Below are positions 1 through 9,711 of a stretch of DNA of 64,000 bases, piece by piece. The notes below the pieces were generated by a model. The model saw only the letters and a list, made by a program, of their open reading frames with translations, had not been told where the DNA came from and did not search any database. Position numbers and translations under genes: made by a program. Source of the DNA: Haloactinomyces albus. Lineage in GTDB: Bacteria; Actinomycetota; Actinomycetes; Mycobacteriales; Pseudonocardiaceae. The stretch is taken from positions 2,976,001 through 3,040,000 of the forward strand of contig NZ_JAVDXW010000001.1 in NCBI RefSeq assembly GCF_031458135.1, written 5' to 3'. The first letter of the stretch is position 1; each line of letters opens with the position of its first letter.

Positions 1-17
1 CGAAAGCCCACGGTACG

Positions 18-23
18 TAGGCT
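18..23 (+). promoter_or_regulatory. -10 hexamer of a probable leaderless metG mRNA
   Basis: TAGGCT lies exactly 7 nt before the metG ATG and no Shine-Dalgarno sequence is present. This is the spacing expected when transcription starts on the A of the start codon, a common arrangement in actinobacteria. The -35 region lies outside the window. Confidence 0.5.
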
Positions 24-30
24 ATATACC

Positions 31-1824
31 ATGAGTACCTCTGTGCTGACCGCCGTGGCCTGGCCGTACACCAACGGGCCGAGGCACATCGGTCACGTCT
101 CCGGTATCGGAGTGCCCTCCGACGTGTTCGCGCGGTACCACCGAATGGTCGGGAACAAGGTGCTCATGGTCTCCGGCAGTGACGAGCACGGGACGCCGAT
201 CCAGGTGCAGGCGGAGAAGGAAGGCGTCACGCCGCGCGAGCTGGTCGACCGATACCACCGGGTGATCGCCGAGGACATGCAGGGACTCGGGGTCAGCTAC
301 GACCTCTACACCCGCACGACCAGCGGTAACCATTACGGGGTCGTCCAGCAGATCTTTCTGGCGCTGTACCGCAACGGCTACATCGTGCCGAAGACGACGA
401 CCGGTGCGGTCAGCCCGTCCACCGGACGTACCCTGCCGGACCGCTACATCGAGGGAACCTGTCCGATCTGTGGTGCCGACGGGGCACGCGGTGATCAGTG
501 CGACAACTGCGGCAACCAGCTCGACGCAGCCGACCTGCGAAATCCGATCTCCCGGGTCAACGCCGAGACACCGGAGTTCGTCGAGACCGAGCATCTGTTC
601 CTGGACCTGCCCGCGTTCACCGATTCGCTGGGCAAGTGGCTGTCCACCCGCACCGGCTGGCGTTCCAACGTCCTGAACTTCACGCGCAACCTCGTCGAGG
701 ACATGCGCCCGCGTCCGATCACTCGCGATCTGGACTGGGGCGTGCCGATCCCGCTCGAGGGATGGGATGCCCAGTCGATGAAGCGTCTGTACGTCTGGTT
801 CGACGCGGTGATCGGGTACTTCTCCGCCAGCGTCGAGTGGGCACGGCGCAGCGGTGACCCCGACGCGTGGAAGGCGTGGTGGAACGACCCCGAGGCGCAG
901 CGCGTGTACTTCATGGGCAAGGACAACATCACCTTCCACGCCCAGATCTGGCCCGCGCTGCTGATGGGGCACAACGGTCAAGGCGACCGGGCGGGCACGC
1001 CGGGGCCGTACGGTGAGCTGAACCTGCCCAGCGAGATCGCCTCCAGCGAGTTCCTCACCATGAGCGGGTCGAAGTTCTCGACCTCGCGCGGCACCGTGAT
1101 CTACGTGCGCGACTTCCTGCGTGAATTCGGGCCGGACACACTGCGGTACTTCATTTCGGCGGCCGGGCCCGAGACTCAGGACGTGGACTTCACCTGGGAC
1201 GAGTTCGTGCGCCGGATCAACTTCGAGCTTGCCAACGAGTGGGGCAACCTGGTCAACCGCGCAGTGTCGATGGCGGCCAAGAACGTCGGTGCGGTCCCGA
1301 CTCCGCGTGCGCCCGAGCCCGCCGACGAGGAGCTGAAGGCCTCGGCACGCGCGGCGTTCGACGTGGTCGGTGAGCACCTGCAGCATTCCCGGTTCCGAGC
1401 GGCCACGCAGGAGGCCATGCGCGTGGTCGGTGCGGCGAACAAGTACCTGTCCGAGCAGGAACCGTGGAAGCGCAAGGACGACCCCGACCGGCGGGATACC
1501 ATCCTGCATACCGCGTTGCAGGTTGTCTCCGATGCCAACACGCTGCTCACGCCGTTTCTGCCGCATGCCGCGCAGAAGGTGCACGAGCTGCTCGGCGGTA
1601 CCGGTGTGTGGGCCAAGCAGCCGGAACTGCGTGAGGTCGCCGATCTGGACGTCGCCGACCGTCAGTACCCGATCGTGACGGGTGACTACTCCGTGGAACA
1701 GGCGAGCTGGCAGTCCCGGCCGATCGAGGTGGGGCGGCCGTTGAGCAAGCCCACCCCGCTGTTCACCAAACTCGATCCCGAGCTTGCCGAGACCGGGCCC
1801 GAGTGGGCACCGATCCAGGACTGA
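31..1824 (+). CDS. metG: methionyl-tRNA synthetase
   Basis: Charges tRNA-Met with methionine in the cytoplasm; essential for initiation and elongation. The 597-residue protein has the class I HIGH motif at residues 19-22, a zinc-binding knuckle with two CxxC pairs near residues 144-165, and the KFSTS form of the KMSKS signature near residue 348, followed by a helical anticodon-binding domain. There is no C-terminal tRNA-binding (EMAP) domain, as in the short actinobacterial enzymes. The ATG at 31 is preceded by a leaderless-type -10 element. It precedes tatD and rpf as in mycobacteria, although the M. tuberculosis metS gene is on the opposite strand. Confidence 0.97.
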   Translation: MSTSVLTAVAWPYTNGPRHIGHVSGIGVPSDVFARYHRMVGNKVLMVSGSDEHGTPIQVQAEKEGVTPRELVDRYHRVIAEDMQGLGVSYDLYTRTTSGNHYGVVQQIFLALYRNGYIVPKTTTGAVSPSTGRTLPDRYIEGTCPICGADGARGDQCDNCGNQLDAADLRNPISRVNAETPEFVETEHLFLDLPAFTDSLGKWLSTRTGWRSNVLNFTRNLVEDMRPRPITRDLDWGVPIPLEGWDAQSMKRLYVWFDAVIGYFSASVEWARRSGDPDAWKAWWNDPEAQRVYFMGKDNITFHAQIWPALLMGHNGQGDRAGTPGPYGELNLPSEIASSEFLTMSGSKFSTSRGTVIYVRDFLREFGPDTLRYFISAAGPETQDVDFTWDEFVRRINFELANEWGNLVNRAVSMAAKNVGAVPTPRAPEPADEELKASARAAFDVVGEHLQHSRFRAATQEAMRVVGAANKYLSEQEPWKRKDDPDRRDTILHTALQVVSDANTLLTPFLPHAAQKVHELLGGTGVWAKQPELREVADLDVADRQYPIVTGDYSVEQASWQSRPIEVGRPLSKPTPLFTKLDPELAETGPEWAPIQD

Positions 1825-1928
1825 GCCTGCGATCCAGGACCGAGCTTTCGAGGTGAGCGCCCACTTCCGTCTCGTATGAGTGGGCGGGAGTGGGCGTTCG
1901 CTCCGAACGATCCGGCGAGGAGATGTAC

Positions 1929-2777
1929 GTGAGCAAGAGCGACAAGAAGCGCGAACCACCACCGGCACCGGAAACGCTGCCCGCAGCCATCGTGGATGCA
2001 CACACGCACCTGGACGCGTGTGGTGCGTCGACGGCCACCGAGGTGCGGGAGGTCGTCGATCGCGCGGAGGCAGCCGGAGTCGGGCGCGTCGTGACGGTTG
2101 CCGACGACATCGCTTCGGCACAGTGGACGGTCGAGGCGTCCACCTGGGATGACCGGGTGTTCGCCGCTGTCGCACTGCACCCCACCCGCACCAAGGACTT
2201 CGATGATTCCGACCGCGAGACGCTGGAGCAGCTCGTCCGGCATCCGCGTGTCGTGGCGGTGGGGGAGACGGGGCTGGACTATTACTGGGATTTCTCGCCG
2301 CCCGAGCCGCAGCAGGAGGCCTTTCGCTGGCATATCGACCTCGCCAAGCGCTCCGGCAAGCCGCTGATGATCCACGACCGTGACGCGCATGCGGACATCC
2401 TGCGGATCCTGGAGGAGGAGGGTGCACCGTCCACGGTGGTCTTCCACTGTTTCTCCGGGGACGCCGAATTCGCGCGGGCGTGTGTGGATGCCGGCTACGT
2501 GCTGTCCTTTGCCGGGACCGCGACGTTTCGCAATGCCAACGCCCAGGGACTCCGTCAGGCCGCCCGAGAGGTGCCTGCCGAGCAGATGCTGGTCGAAACC
2601 GACGCTCCGTTCTTGGCGCCGCACCCCTTCCGGGGGCGCCCGAACGAGCCCTACTGCGTGAACTACACCCTGCGTGACCTGGCAGAACTCCGGGATGTCG
2701 AGGTGGAGGAGTTGGCTGTGGCCACGACCGCCACAGCAGAGCGGACGTTCGGCCTTTCCCGTGCGGATGCTGCCTGA
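1929..2777 (+). CDS. tatD: TatD-family metal-dependent hydrolase/DNase
   Basis: TIM-barrel metallohydrolase of the TatD family, known for 3'-5' DNase activity. Metal-ligand motifs are visible in order: DAHTHLD near the N-terminus, GETGLDYYWD, MIHDRDAH, FHCFSGD and ETDAPFLAPHPFRG. The GTG at 1929 is preferred because GAGGAG (1917-1922) sits 6 nt upstream; an in-frame ATG at 1923 directly abuts that ribosome-binding site and would be poorly spaced. The product is 282 residues, normal for the family. It lies between metG and the resuscitation-promoting factor gene, the conserved actinobacterial order. Confidence 0.93.
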   Translation: MSKSDKKREPPPAPETLPAAIVDAHTHLDACGASTATEVREVVDRAEAAGVGRVVTVADDIASAQWTVEASTWDDRVFAAVALHPTRTKDFDDSDRETLEQLVRHPRVVAVGETGLDYYWDFSPPEPQQEAFRWHIDLAKRSGKPLMIHDRDAHADILRILEEEGAPSTVVFHCFSGDAEFARACVDAGYVLSFAGTATFRNANAQGLRQAAREVPAEQMLVETDAPFLAPHPFRGRPNEPYCVNYTLRDLAELRDVEVEELAVATTATAERTFGLSRADAA

Positions 2778-2792
2778 GGAAAACCGGGAAAG

Positions 2793-2836
2793 GGGGCAAG
2801 CCCGGAAAACGGGCAAGCCCGAAAAAAGCGGGCAAA
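2793..2836. repeat. short tandem GGGCAAGCCC repeats after tatD
   Basis: Two copies of GGGCAAGCCC and a partial third (GGGCAAAC) are separated by A-rich spacers directly after the tatD stop. Each full copy is itself a GGGC/GCCC mini-hairpin and the spacers can pair CCCG with CGGG. It could be a weak terminator between tatD and rpf; no long T tract follows. Confidence 0.45.
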
Positions 2837-2879
2837 CGTCACGCGCGGGTAAGGCACCTCACACACCGGCCCGAGATCC

Positions 2880-2909
2880 TTGGCAGTCAGGTTCGGGTCA
2901 CGCTAAAGT
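2880..2909 (+). promoter_or_regulatory. candidate rpf promoter
   Basis: TTGGCA (2880-2885) and TAAAGT (2904-2909) are separated by 18 bp, a plausible sigma-70-type promoter. It would give an rpf leader of roughly 180 nt. The rest of the 2778-3094 gap shows no gene. I looked for the c-di-AMP riboswitch known upstream of other actinobacterial rpf genes and could not match its conserved blocks. Confidence 0.4.
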
Positions 2910-3094
2910 CACGAACTCGTGAACCGATGACAGGGAAGTCACGGTGAACACCCGCAGTCTCGCCGGTGTACGTCGGGGACGGTGCTGGCTACGGGAGTCG
3001 GATACGAGCACGAGGCACGAGAGTGCGTACCGGTTTCGTACCACTGATGGAACGAGTCCGGTGCGCCTTTTCGCCTTCGGGAGGTAACGACCCT

Positions 3095-4618
3095 GTGAAC
3101 GAACGCGGCATCCCCGGCCATCCCAGCTATCGCGGTCGCCGGATCGGCCATCGGGACGACTCGGTCGATCCGCCGACGGACTGGTTCGACCCGGCCGCCC
3201 TGACCGAGCAATCCACGGCGGTCGATCTTCTTGAGCGGCCCGCTTCCTACCGCAGGCCCTATGTGGACCATTCCGCCCCGGCCTATCCGGCGCAGGACCA
3301 CCCCAGCTTCCCTCCCGGTGCGCTGAGCATCACGCCGGAGGACGTCTACGAGGTACTCGGCGCCGATGCCGACGATCTCCTCGCCGACGCCGATGTCGAG
3401 GTCGACGAGCTCATCCGGATGATCAACGCGGAGACCACGGTGATGCCGCCGCTGGTCCTGCCGGACACGGTCGCCGATCTCGATGCTTCCGAGGAAGCCC
3501 CTCCCGAGATGGTCGAGGCCATCAGCGACTGGAAGCGCCGGTTCCTCAAGGGCGCCGTGGCCGCGGTGGTCCTCACGCTCACCGGTGCGGGCAGTGCCGC
3601 CGCCGCGATGGACAAGTCCGTCACCGTGGAGGTGGACGGCAAGGAACGCGAGATCCACACCTATGAATCGAGTGTGGGGGAGGTCCTCGAGGACGCGGGC
3701 ATCGAGGTCGATCCGCATGACGCGCTGAGTCCGTCGCCGCAGTCCGAGATCGAACACGGCGAGACCATCACGCTCGACCGGGGCCGCCTGTTGACGTTGA
3801 CCGTCGACGGCGAGCAGCGCGAGGAGTGGGTGCGATCGGTGACGGTCGGTCAGGCGCTGCGGCAACTCGGGGTGGCCACCGACGGCGCATGGGTCTCGGC
3901 CAACCGCACGATGCCGGTGCCCGAGCAGGGCATGACTCTCGAGGTCAAGACCGCCAAGTCGATCACCGTGGTCAACGGTGGTGCCGAACCCCGGGAGTTG
4001 ACCACCACCGCTGTCACGGTCGATGAGCTGCTCCGTCAGGAGGGCATCAAGCTCGGCGAGCAGGACAGCGTCACTCCCGGTTCCGGTGGGCAGCTTTCCG
4101 AAGGCACCACGGTGCGGATCGAGCGCACGGGCACCTCGACGGTCAATGTCCGGGAGCCGATCGAGCCGCCGGTCGAGGAGATCGTCGACAACTCGATGCT
4201 CAAGGGAGAGCGCAAGGTCGAAGAGCCGGGTGAACCCGGTGAGAAGATCGTGTTCTACCGGGTCACCACCCGCAATGGCGAGGAGACCGGCCGGGAGAAG
4301 ATCGACGAGCGGGTCGTTCGCGAAGCCACCCCGAAAGTCGTCCGGGTCGGTGGCAAGGAGCCGCCGAACAGCGGAGTCTGGAGCAAGCTCGCCCAGTGCG
4401 AGTCCGGTGGGAACTGGCAGATCAACACCGGAAACGGCTACTACGGCGGGCTCCAGTTCAACAAACAGACCTGGGATGCCTACGGTGGCGAGCAGTACGC
4501 TGCCTACCCGCACAAGGCCACGCGGGCCCAGCAGATCGCCGTGGCGACGGAGGTACGGGACGCGCGTGGTGGCTACGGCGCCTGGCCGGCCTGCTCCAGC
4601 GAGCTCGGCCTGAGCTGA
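3095..4618 (+). CDS. rpfB: resuscitation-promoting factor, RpfB type (DUF348 x3, G5, transglycosylase)
   Basis: Secreted or membrane-anchored peptidoglycan hydrolase that promotes exit from dormancy. From GTG 3095 (GGGAGG at 3079-3084) the product is 507 residues. Order: a roughly 145-residue acidic N-terminal segment, a hydrophobic anchor (about 150-172), three DUF348 repeats each beginning with a (K/R)xxT/ITV-type strand, a G5 domain with the GExGEK-type segment, and a C-terminal transglycosylase fold starting [15 protein letters not shown] with the catalytic Glu in CESG. The domain set matches M. tuberculosis RpfB, but the long cytoplasmic N-terminal segment is unusual. It sits between tatD and ksgA as in mycobacteria. 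Confidence 0.93.
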   Translation: MNERGIPGHPSYRGRRIGHRDDSVDPPTDWFDPAALTEQSTAVDLLERPASYRRPYVDHSAPAYPAQDHPSFPPGALSITPEDVYEVLGADADDLLADADVEVDELIRMINAETTVMPPLVLPDTVADLDASEEAPPEMVEAISDWKRRFLKGAVAAVVLTLTGAGSAAAAMDKSVTVEVDGKEREIHTYESSVGEVLEDAGIEVDPHDALSPSPQSEIEHGETITLDRGRLLTLTVDGEQREEWVRSVTVGQALRQLGVATDGAWVSANRTMPVPEQGMTLEVKTAKSITVVNGGAEPRELTTTAVTVDELLRQEGIKLGEQDSVTPGSGGQLSEGTTVRIERTGTSTVNVREPIEPPVEEIVDNSMLKGERKVEEPGEPGEKIVFYRVTTRNGEETGREKIDERVVREATPKVVRVGGKEPPNSGVWSKLAQCESGGNWQINTGNGYYGGLQFNKQTWDAYGGEQYAAYPHKATRAQQIAVATEVRDARGGYGAWPACSSELGLS

Positions 4619-4637
4619 CCCTGCTAGGTTCGGTCGG

Positions 4638-5534
4638 ATGCAGGACCAACAATCGGCGCGCCTGCTCGGACCGGCCGAGGTACGCAGGCTGGCCGAGGAC
4701 TTGGGGATGCGCCCGACGAAGAAGCTCGGCCAGAACTTCGTGCACGACCCGAACACGGTCCGCCGTATCGTCGCCACCTCGGGGGTGACCGCCGAGGACG
4801 TGGTACTGGAGGTGGGGCCGGGGCTCGGCTCCCTCACGCTGGGACTGCTCTCGACCGCGCAAGCGGTGACGGCGGTGGAGGTGGATGCGGCATTGGCGGC
4901 CACGCTGCCGCGCACGGTGGCTGAGCGGGCCCCGGCGCTGGTGGATCGGTTGCGGACCGTGGAAGCCGATGCGCTGAGCCTGCGGGAGCGCGATCTCGCC
5001 GATCGGGCGCCCACGGCACTCGTGGCCAACCTGCCCTACAACGTGGCCGTGCCCGTGGTGCTGCATCTGCTGGCGGAGTTCCCGACTCTGCGGCACGGGC
5101 TGGTCATGGTGCAGGCCGAGGTCGCCGACCGGATGGCGGCGAAGCCGGGGAGCCGCACGTACGGGGTGCCGAGCGCGAAGGCCGCCTGGTTCGCCGACGT
5201 GCGCCGGGAAGGACCGGTGCCGCGCGGCGTGTTCTGGCCGGTGCCCAATGTGGACTCCGGATTGGTCTCGTTCACCCGGACCGAGCCACCGTCGACGGTG
5301 GCTCGTGAGCAGGTGTTCCGGGTACTCGATGCCGCTTTCGCGCAGCGGCGCAAGACATTGCGTTCGGCACTGTCGAAGTGGGCGGGGTCCGCGGCGCGCG
5401 CGGAGACGCTGCTGCGGGCGGCCGGGGTGCCCCCGTCGTCGCGGGGCGAGCAGCTGGCCGTTTCCGACTTCGTGCGCATCGCCGAGGCAGCCCGCGACAT
5501 CCCCGATGACTCGGAATCCTCCGGCGCTCGGTGA
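4638..5534 (+). CDS. rsmA: 16S rRNA (adenine1518/1519-N6) dimethyltransferase
   Basis: KsgA/RsmA dimethylates two adjacent adenines in helix 45 of 16S rRNA late in 30S assembly. The 298-residue product shows [11 protein letters not shown], the SAM-binding motif [11 protein letters not shown] and the catalytic NLPYNVAVP motif (NLPY), followed by the usual C-terminal domain containing AQRRKTLR. The ATG at 4638 has TAGGTT (4625-4630) exactly 7 nt upstream and no Shine-Dalgarno sequence, so it is probably translated from a leaderless mRNA. It follows rpf by 19 nt. Confidence 0.96.
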   Translation: MQDQQSARLLGPAEVRRLAEDLGMRPTKKLGQNFVHDPNTVRRIVATSGVTAEDVVLEVGPGLGSLTLGLLSTAQAVTAVEVDAALAATLPRTVAERAPALVDRLRTVEADALSLRERDLADRAPTALVANLPYNVAVPVVLHLLAEFPTLRHGLVMVQAEVADRMAAKPGSRTYGVPSAKAAWFADVRREGPVPRGVFWPVPNVDSGLVSFTRTEPPSTVAREQVFRVLDAAFAQRRKTLRSALSKWAGSAARAETLLRAAGVPPSSRGEQLAVSDFVRIAEAARDIPDDSESSGAR

Positions 5535-5732
5535 TCGAGGCCGGCGAGTTCGCGGTGGTCCCCCGGGATCGGCTGTCCGAGCCCGTATGTCCCGAGACCG
5601 CTCGGCTACTATCCGTGACGTTCCGAAGAGTTGTGGGTCACCCAAGAGGGGTGTGACACATCCAACGATTTCGGTACGTGACGGACATCAACTTGCGTCA
5701 CGATCGCCGAGTGGGGTCTACTATAGGCGGAA

Positions 5733-5820
5733 CCCATCCCGAGCGGCCGAGAGATCTGGCTTGTCGACGCCGCAGCAACCACCCGATGCGGGCAGGTGCT
5801 AACGCCAGGAGCGATGGAGT
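5733..5820 (+). promoter_or_regulatory. SAM-I (S-box) riboswitch upstream of metNIQ
   Basis: P1 is formed by CCATC (5734-5738) and GATGG (5813-5817). Between them are the S-box conserved blocks in the right order: GAGCGGCCGAGAGA, a TGGC / GCC pair, CCGCAGCAACC, a GGGC-type hairpin and AGGTGCTAACGCCAG. These match actinobacterial SAM-I aptamers. It precedes the methionine uptake operon, so SAM abundance should lower transporter expression. The 3' strand of P1 contains GGAG that could serve as ribosome-binding site for the short reading frame starting at GTG 5825. Confidence 0.9.
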
Positions 5821-5905
5821 TGCGGTGTCTGAATCTCTGATCGCGAGCGCGAGTGCGCTCCACGCCCGAGGGCGCGACGTGCCCCCGGGGTCCGCTGCCG
5901 CGCGA

Positions 5906-5983
5906 ATGCGGCAGGCGTTGACCCAGCGGCGTGTCGTCGACCACGGGCGCAGGACCACGACCGCCTGTCGCCGCGGCGCGTGA
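5906..5983 (+). CDS. putative actinobacterial leader peptide (RR-V-D-x-x-R ... C type)
   Basis: A 25-residue frame from ATG 5906 ends in TGA at 5983 and has the layout Leu-Thr-x-Arg-Arg-x-Val-Asp-x-x-Arg then Cys-Arg-Arg near its C-terminus. From memory this matches the small leader peptides annotated upstream of sulfur and methionine genes in actinobacteria, in which a late Cys codon is thought to sense cysteine or charged tRNA-Cys. The same frame is open from GTG 5825 (52 residues), which has GGAG 5 nt upstream; ATG 5906 itself lacks a good ribosome-binding site. It lies between the SAM riboswitch and metN, so two sensors may act in series. Function is inferred. Confidence 0.6.
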   Translation: MRQALTQRRVVDHGRRTTTACRRGA

Positions 5984-6018
5984 CCCCAGACCTTCTTTCA
6001 GGCCTTTCCCCTCCGGCA

Positions 6019-6035
6019 GCGTGCCCATGGCACGC
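6019..6035 (+). promoter_or_regulatory. hairpin between the leader peptide and metN
   Basis: GCGTGCC, a CAT loop and GGCACGC form a perfect 7-bp hairpin 24 nt before the metN ribosome-binding site GGAG (6059-6062). It may belong to an attenuator coupled to the upstream leader frame. No T tract follows, so a simple intrinsic terminator is not evident. Confidence 0.4.
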
Positions 6036-6068
6036 GTGTGGCCGGCGTGAGCTGATGCGGAGCCGATC

Positions 6069-7088
6069 GTGATCACAGTCGAGAACCTGACCAAGTCCTT
6101 CCCGCACGACAAGGGTGCCGTCGTCGCCCTCGACAACGTGTCCATGCAGGTCCCGGCGGGAGCCGTCTGCGGAGTGGTCGGCTCCAGCGGTGCGGGCAAG
6201 TCCACCCTGGCCCGCTGCATCGCCCTGTTGGACAAGCCCGACAGCGGATCGATCAAGGTGGACGGGACCGACCTCGTGGCGCTGGACGGCAAGGCGCTGC
6301 GTGCCGCGCGGCGCCAGATCGGCGTGGTGCCGCAGGGAGATACGCTGCTGCGCCAGCGCACTGCCGCGGGCAATGTGGCATTGCCGCTGGAGGCGGCGAA
6401 CATCTCCGCACCGCAGCGCCGTAGCCGCGTGGCCGAACTGCTCGATCTCGTCGGCCTGACCGACAAGGCGCCCATCTACCCCGACCAGCTCTCCGGCGGT
6501 CAACGGCAGCGTGTGGCGGTGGCCCGCGCGCTGGCCGCCCGCCCTTCGGTGCTGCTGGCCGACGAACCGACCTCGGCGCTGGATCCGTCCACGACGGACT
6601 CGGTGCTGACCGTGCTCGACAGGGCCCGTTCCGAACTCGGTGTCACCGTTCTGGTCGTCACGCACGACATGGCGGTGGTTCGGCGCATCGCCGACGACGT
6701 TGCCGTGCTGGAGCAGGGCAGTGTCGTCGAGCACGGCAAGGTGCTCGACCTGGTTGCCGAGCCCGGTAGCCGGATCGGTTCGACACTGCTGCCCGAAACC
6801 GACCAGAGCGAGTCCGTGCCCGCAGCGGCTGCCGGACACGACGTGGTCGCCGAGGTGGTTCTGGTCGGCTTCGCCGCCGTGGGAGCTCTCCTGCCGGAGG
6901 CATCGAGCCGGTTCGGTGTGGAGTTGTCGATCCTCGGCGGCGGTCTGACGCGGCTCGGGGAAACCCCGGTGGCCAAGTTCCGGATCGGCCTGTCCGGTGA
7001 GCGCTCCGAGTCCGCGCTGAAGTGGATGGTCGAGCGCGACGCCCACGTGCGTCGTGCCCCCGTGAGTGTTGACGGAGTTGCCGCGTGA
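6069..7088 (+). CDS. metN: methionine ABC transporter ATP-binding protein
   Basis: Cytoplasmic ATPase subunit of the MetNIQ methionine importer. The 339-residue protein has Walker A GSSGAGKST near residue 40, the signature LSGGQRQR, Walker B VLLADEP and the switch His in VVTHDM. A C-terminal NIL-type domain (about 265-339) is the methionine-sensing trans-inhibition domain of MetN proteins. GTG 6069 has GGAG 6 nt upstream. Its stop overlaps the metI start by 4 bp. Regulation is expected through the SAM riboswitch and leader peptide upstream. Confidence 0.95.
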   Translation: MITVENLTKSFPHDKGAVVALDNVSMQVPAGAVCGVVGSSGAGKSTLARCIALLDKPDSGSIKVDGTDLVALDGKALRAARRQIGVVPQGDTLLRQRTAAGNVALPLEAANISAPQRRSRVAELLDLVGLTDKAPIYPDQLSGGQRQRVAVARALAARPSVLLADEPTSALDPSTTDSVLTVLDRARSELGVTVLVVTHDMAVVRRIADDVAVLEQGSVVEHGKVLDLVAEPGSRIGSTLLPETDQSESVPAAAAGHDVVAEVVLVGFAAVGALLPEASSRFGVELSILGGGLTRLGETPVAKFRIGLSGERSESALKWMVERDAHVRRAPVSVDGVAA

Positions 7089-7771
7089 GTGAAAAGACCC
7101 CCTGGTCGGAGGTCATCGAACTGCTGCTTCCCGCCACCGGCGAGACGGTGTACATGGTCCTGACCGCCACCCTGCTGGCGGTCGTCGGCGGGTTGCCCAT
7201 CGGGGTGCTGTTGCATGTGACCGCGCCGTCCGGCCTGCACCCTCGCCCGCTGGCGCACCGCGTACTCGGCGTGATCGTGGATGTCGTGCGGTCGGTCCCG
7301 TTCGTGGTGCTGCTGGTCGTGCTGGCCTCGCTCACCCGATTCCTGGTGGGCACCGCGATCGGCAGTACCGCGGTCATCGTGCCGCTGACCATCGGAGCGA
7401 TCCCGTTCTTCGCTCGCCTGACCGCGAACGCTCTGCGGGAGGTCGACACGAGCATCGTGGAAGCCGCGATCACGACCGGCTCGAGCAAGCTGCGGATCGT
7501 CCGGACCGTCCTGCTGGGAGAGGCCAGGGCCGCGCTGGTGGGTGCGGTCGGAGTGACGGCCGTGGTGCTGATCGGCTACGCGGCGATGGCGGGCGCCATC
7601 GGCGGCGGAGGCCTGGGTGCCACGGCGATTCAGGACGGTTACCAGGGCTACGACGACCGGATCCTGTACAGCTCGGTGATCGTGCTCGGCGCGCTTGCCT
7701 GGGGAATGCAGCTGATCACCGACTTCATCGCCAGGATCGTGGATCGTCGGCGCACCGCCACCAGTGCTTAG
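7085..7771 (+). CDS. metI: methionine ABC transporter permease
   Basis: Integral membrane subunit of the methionine importer, 228 residues with about five hydrophobic segments. The EAA loop that contacts the ATPase is visible in the stretch VEAAITTGSSKLRIV. It starts inside the last codons of metN (4-bp overlap), so the two are translationally coupled. The substrate-binding lipoprotein gene metQ follows after about 70 nt. Confidence 0.93.
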   Translation: MSEKTPWSEVIELLLPATGETVYMVLTATLLAVVGGLPIGVLLHVTAPSGLHPRPLAHRVLGVIVDVVRSVPFVVLLVVLASLTRFLVGTAIGSTAVIVPLTIGAIPFFARLTANALREVDTSIVEAAITTGSSKLRIVRTVLLGEARAALVGAVGVTAVVLIGYAAMAGAIGGGGLGATAIQDGYQGYDDRILYSSVIVLGALAWGMQLITDFIARIVDRRRTATSA

Positions 7772-7843
7772 GGCCGAACGGCTGACCGAGCAGACATATC
7801 CGAGGTTTTTCCTTCATTCGAGTCCGGAAAGGTAGGACATGAC

Positions 7844-8647
7844 ATGCGTTTGAGATCCCTTGTGGCCGTGTTGGCTGCTTCCGCGATCGCGCTGACGGGA
7901 TGCAGCGGTGACACCGAGGCGGCCGGGGACTCGACGGTCCGGGTCGGGGTGACTCCCCAGCCGCACGGCGAGATCCTGCAATACGTCAAGGACAACCTCG
8001 CCGAGCAGGCAGGCATCAGCATCGAGATCAAGCAGTTCAACGACTACAACCGCCCGAACGCGGCAGTGCTGCACGGGGAACTGGATGCCACCTACCACCA
8101 GCACAAGCCGTTTCTGAAGACGTACGAGCAAGAACGGGGCGGCGATCTGGTCTGGGTGGCTCCGGTGCACCTGGAACCGCTGGGGCTCTACTCGAAGAAG
8201 TACTCCTCGCCGCAGGAGATCCCGAACGGGGCGACGATCACGATCCCGAACGACCCGTCGAACCGGGCGCGCAGCCTCAAACTGCTCGAGGACAAGGGAC
8301 TGATCACGCTCAAGCCCGGAGCGGGCCAGGAAGCCGGCGTTCGCGATATCGCCGAGAACCCCCGGAACCTGCAGCTCCAGGAGCTCTCGGCCAGCCAGAT
8401 CCCGAGGACGCTGCAGGACGCGGCCGCCGCGGTGGTCAACGGCAACTACGCGCTGAAGGCCGATCTCGACAAGCCCATCGCGATCGAATCCCCCAAGGGC
8501 AACCCCTACGTCAACGGCCTGGTCACCAGCTCGGCCAAGCAGGACAACCCGGAGATCGCCAAGCTAGCCGAACTGCTCACCTCGCAGGAGGTCACCGACT
8601 TCATCAAGCGCGAGTACGGCGGGCAGTTCGTCATCCCGGCGAGCTGA
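7844..8647 (+). CDS. metQ: methionine-binding lipoprotein, NlpA family
   Basis: Substrate-binding protein of the MetNIQ importer, 267 residues. It has a short signal peptide with lipobox LTGC at about residues 17-20, so it is lipid-anchored outside the membrane. NlpA-family hallmarks include the strand VGVTPQPHGEIL, LDATYHQHKPFL and the segment IPNDPSNRARSLKLL that lines the methionine pocket. It completes the operon. Confidence 0.94.
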   Translation: MRLRSLVAVLAASAIALTGCSGDTEAAGDSTVRVGVTPQPHGEILQYVKDNLAEQAGISIEIKQFNDYNRPNAAVLHGELDATYHQHKPFLKTYEQERGGDLVWVAPVHLEPLGLYSKKYSSPQEIPNGATITIPNDPSNRARSLKLLEDKGLITLKPGAGQEAGVRDIAENPRNLQLQELSASQIPRTLQDAAAAVVNGNYALKADLDKPIAIESPKGNPYVNGLVTSSAKQDNPEIAKLAELLTSQEVTDFIKREYGGQFVIPAS

Positions 8648-8730
8648 CCGCCACGGAGGCCACGGTCACGTGCCGAATCGGGTCGGTGTTGGGGCGACAC
8701 CGAGCCGGTTCCGACACGTACGCTTGAGGT

Positions 8731-9705
8731 GTGCTTTCCGTGGTACCTACCCCGATCACCGTCCGGGTTCCGGCCAAGGTGAACCTCCACCTGTCGGTCG
8801 GGGACACCCGCGCGGACGGTTATCACGAGTTGGCGACCGTCTTTCAGGCGCTATCCATGGTCGACGAGGTCACCGTCCGTTCCGCCGAGGACTCGGGGAT
8901 CGACGTACACGGTGAGGGAGCGGGCTCGGTCCCCACCGGGCCCGGCAACCTCGCGTGGAAGGCGGTGCGTGTCCTCGCCGAGCGCTGCGGCCGGGATCCG
9001 GATGCGCCCGGTGTGCAGGTGTCGATCCACAAGGGCATCCCCGTCGCCGGGGGGATGGCCGGTGGCAGCGCCGATGCCGCCGCCACGCTCTTCGGTCTCA
9101 ATGCCCTGTGGCGGTTGGAGATCGGCCGCAACGAGCTCGCGGATGTGGCCGCCCAGCTCGGCAGCGATGTGCCGTTCGCGCTGCAGGGAGGGACCGCGCT
9201 GGGGACCGGCCGTGGTGAACGGCTGGTGCCCGTGCTGGCCCGTCACACGTATCATTGGGTGATTGCCCTGGACCAGCACGGACTCGAAACTCCTGATGTC
9301 TATCGGGAGCTGGACCGGCTGCGGCGGGGATCGACCAACAACGGGATGGGCAATGTCGAGCCGATGCTGGAGGCACTGGCCTCCGGTGATCCGCGCGAGC
9401 TCGCTCTCCTGCTCGGCAACGACCTGCAGGCGGCCACGGTTTCACTGCGGCCCGGTCTGCGTCGTACCCTGCGTGCCGGAGTGGACGCGGGTGCGCTGGC
9501 GGGCGTGGTCTCCGGTTCCGGACCCACCTGTGCCTTCCTGTGCGAGAGTGCGGACTCCGCCGTCCGGGTGGCTGCCGAGTTGTCGGGGGCGGGTGTGTGC
9601 CGGACGGTGCGGGTTGCTCAGGGGCCGGTGCACGGCGCGCGCTTCGTCGGCGACGACCGCGCGGATCGGCCCACCCCGCCGACACCCCCCCAGGTCCACG
9701 CGTGA
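8731..9705 (+). CDS. ispE: 4-(cytidine 5'-diphospho)-2-C-methyl-D-erythritol kinase
   Basis: GHMP-family kinase of the MEP isoprenoid pathway. Motifs: PAKVNLHL near the N-terminus, the ATP-binding glycine-rich segment [16 protein letters not shown], and VSGSGPTC near the C-terminus. About 324 residues, typical size. Two starts are possible: GTG 8731, with TACGCT (8719-8724) 6 nt upstream as for a leaderless mRNA, or GTG 8740, with GAGG about 10 nt upstream. It follows ksgA in mycobacteria; here metNIQ has been inserted between them. Confidence 0.95.
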   Translation: MLSVVPTPITVRVPAKVNLHLSVGDTRADGYHELATVFQALSMVDEVTVRSAEDSGIDVHGEGAGSVPTGPGNLAWKAVRVLAERCGRDPDAPGVQVSIHKGIPVAGGMAGGSADAAATLFGLNALWRLEIGRNELADVAAQLGSDVPFALQGGTALGTGRGERLVPVLARHTYHWVIALDQHGLETPDVYRELDRLRRGSTNNGMGNVEPMLEALASGDPRELALLLGNDLQAATVSLRPGLRRTLRAGVDAGALAGVVSGSGPTCAFLCESADSAVRVAAELSGAGVCRTVRVAQGPVHGARFVGDDRADRPTPPTPPQVHA

Positions 9706-9711
9706 GGGACG

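Noticed and set aside
22-2835. 937-codon open frame on the minus strand across metG and tatD
   Set aside because: It is the antisense of two clear genes; its product is Arg/Pro-rich low-complexity sequence with no motifs. Long antisense frames are expected at this GC content. The same applies to 2939-5029 and 49823-52372 on the minus strand.
2840-3090. c-di-AMP (ydaO) riboswitch before rpf
   Set aside because: Expected by analogy with other actinobacterial rpf genes, but none of its conserved sequence blocks could be aligned.
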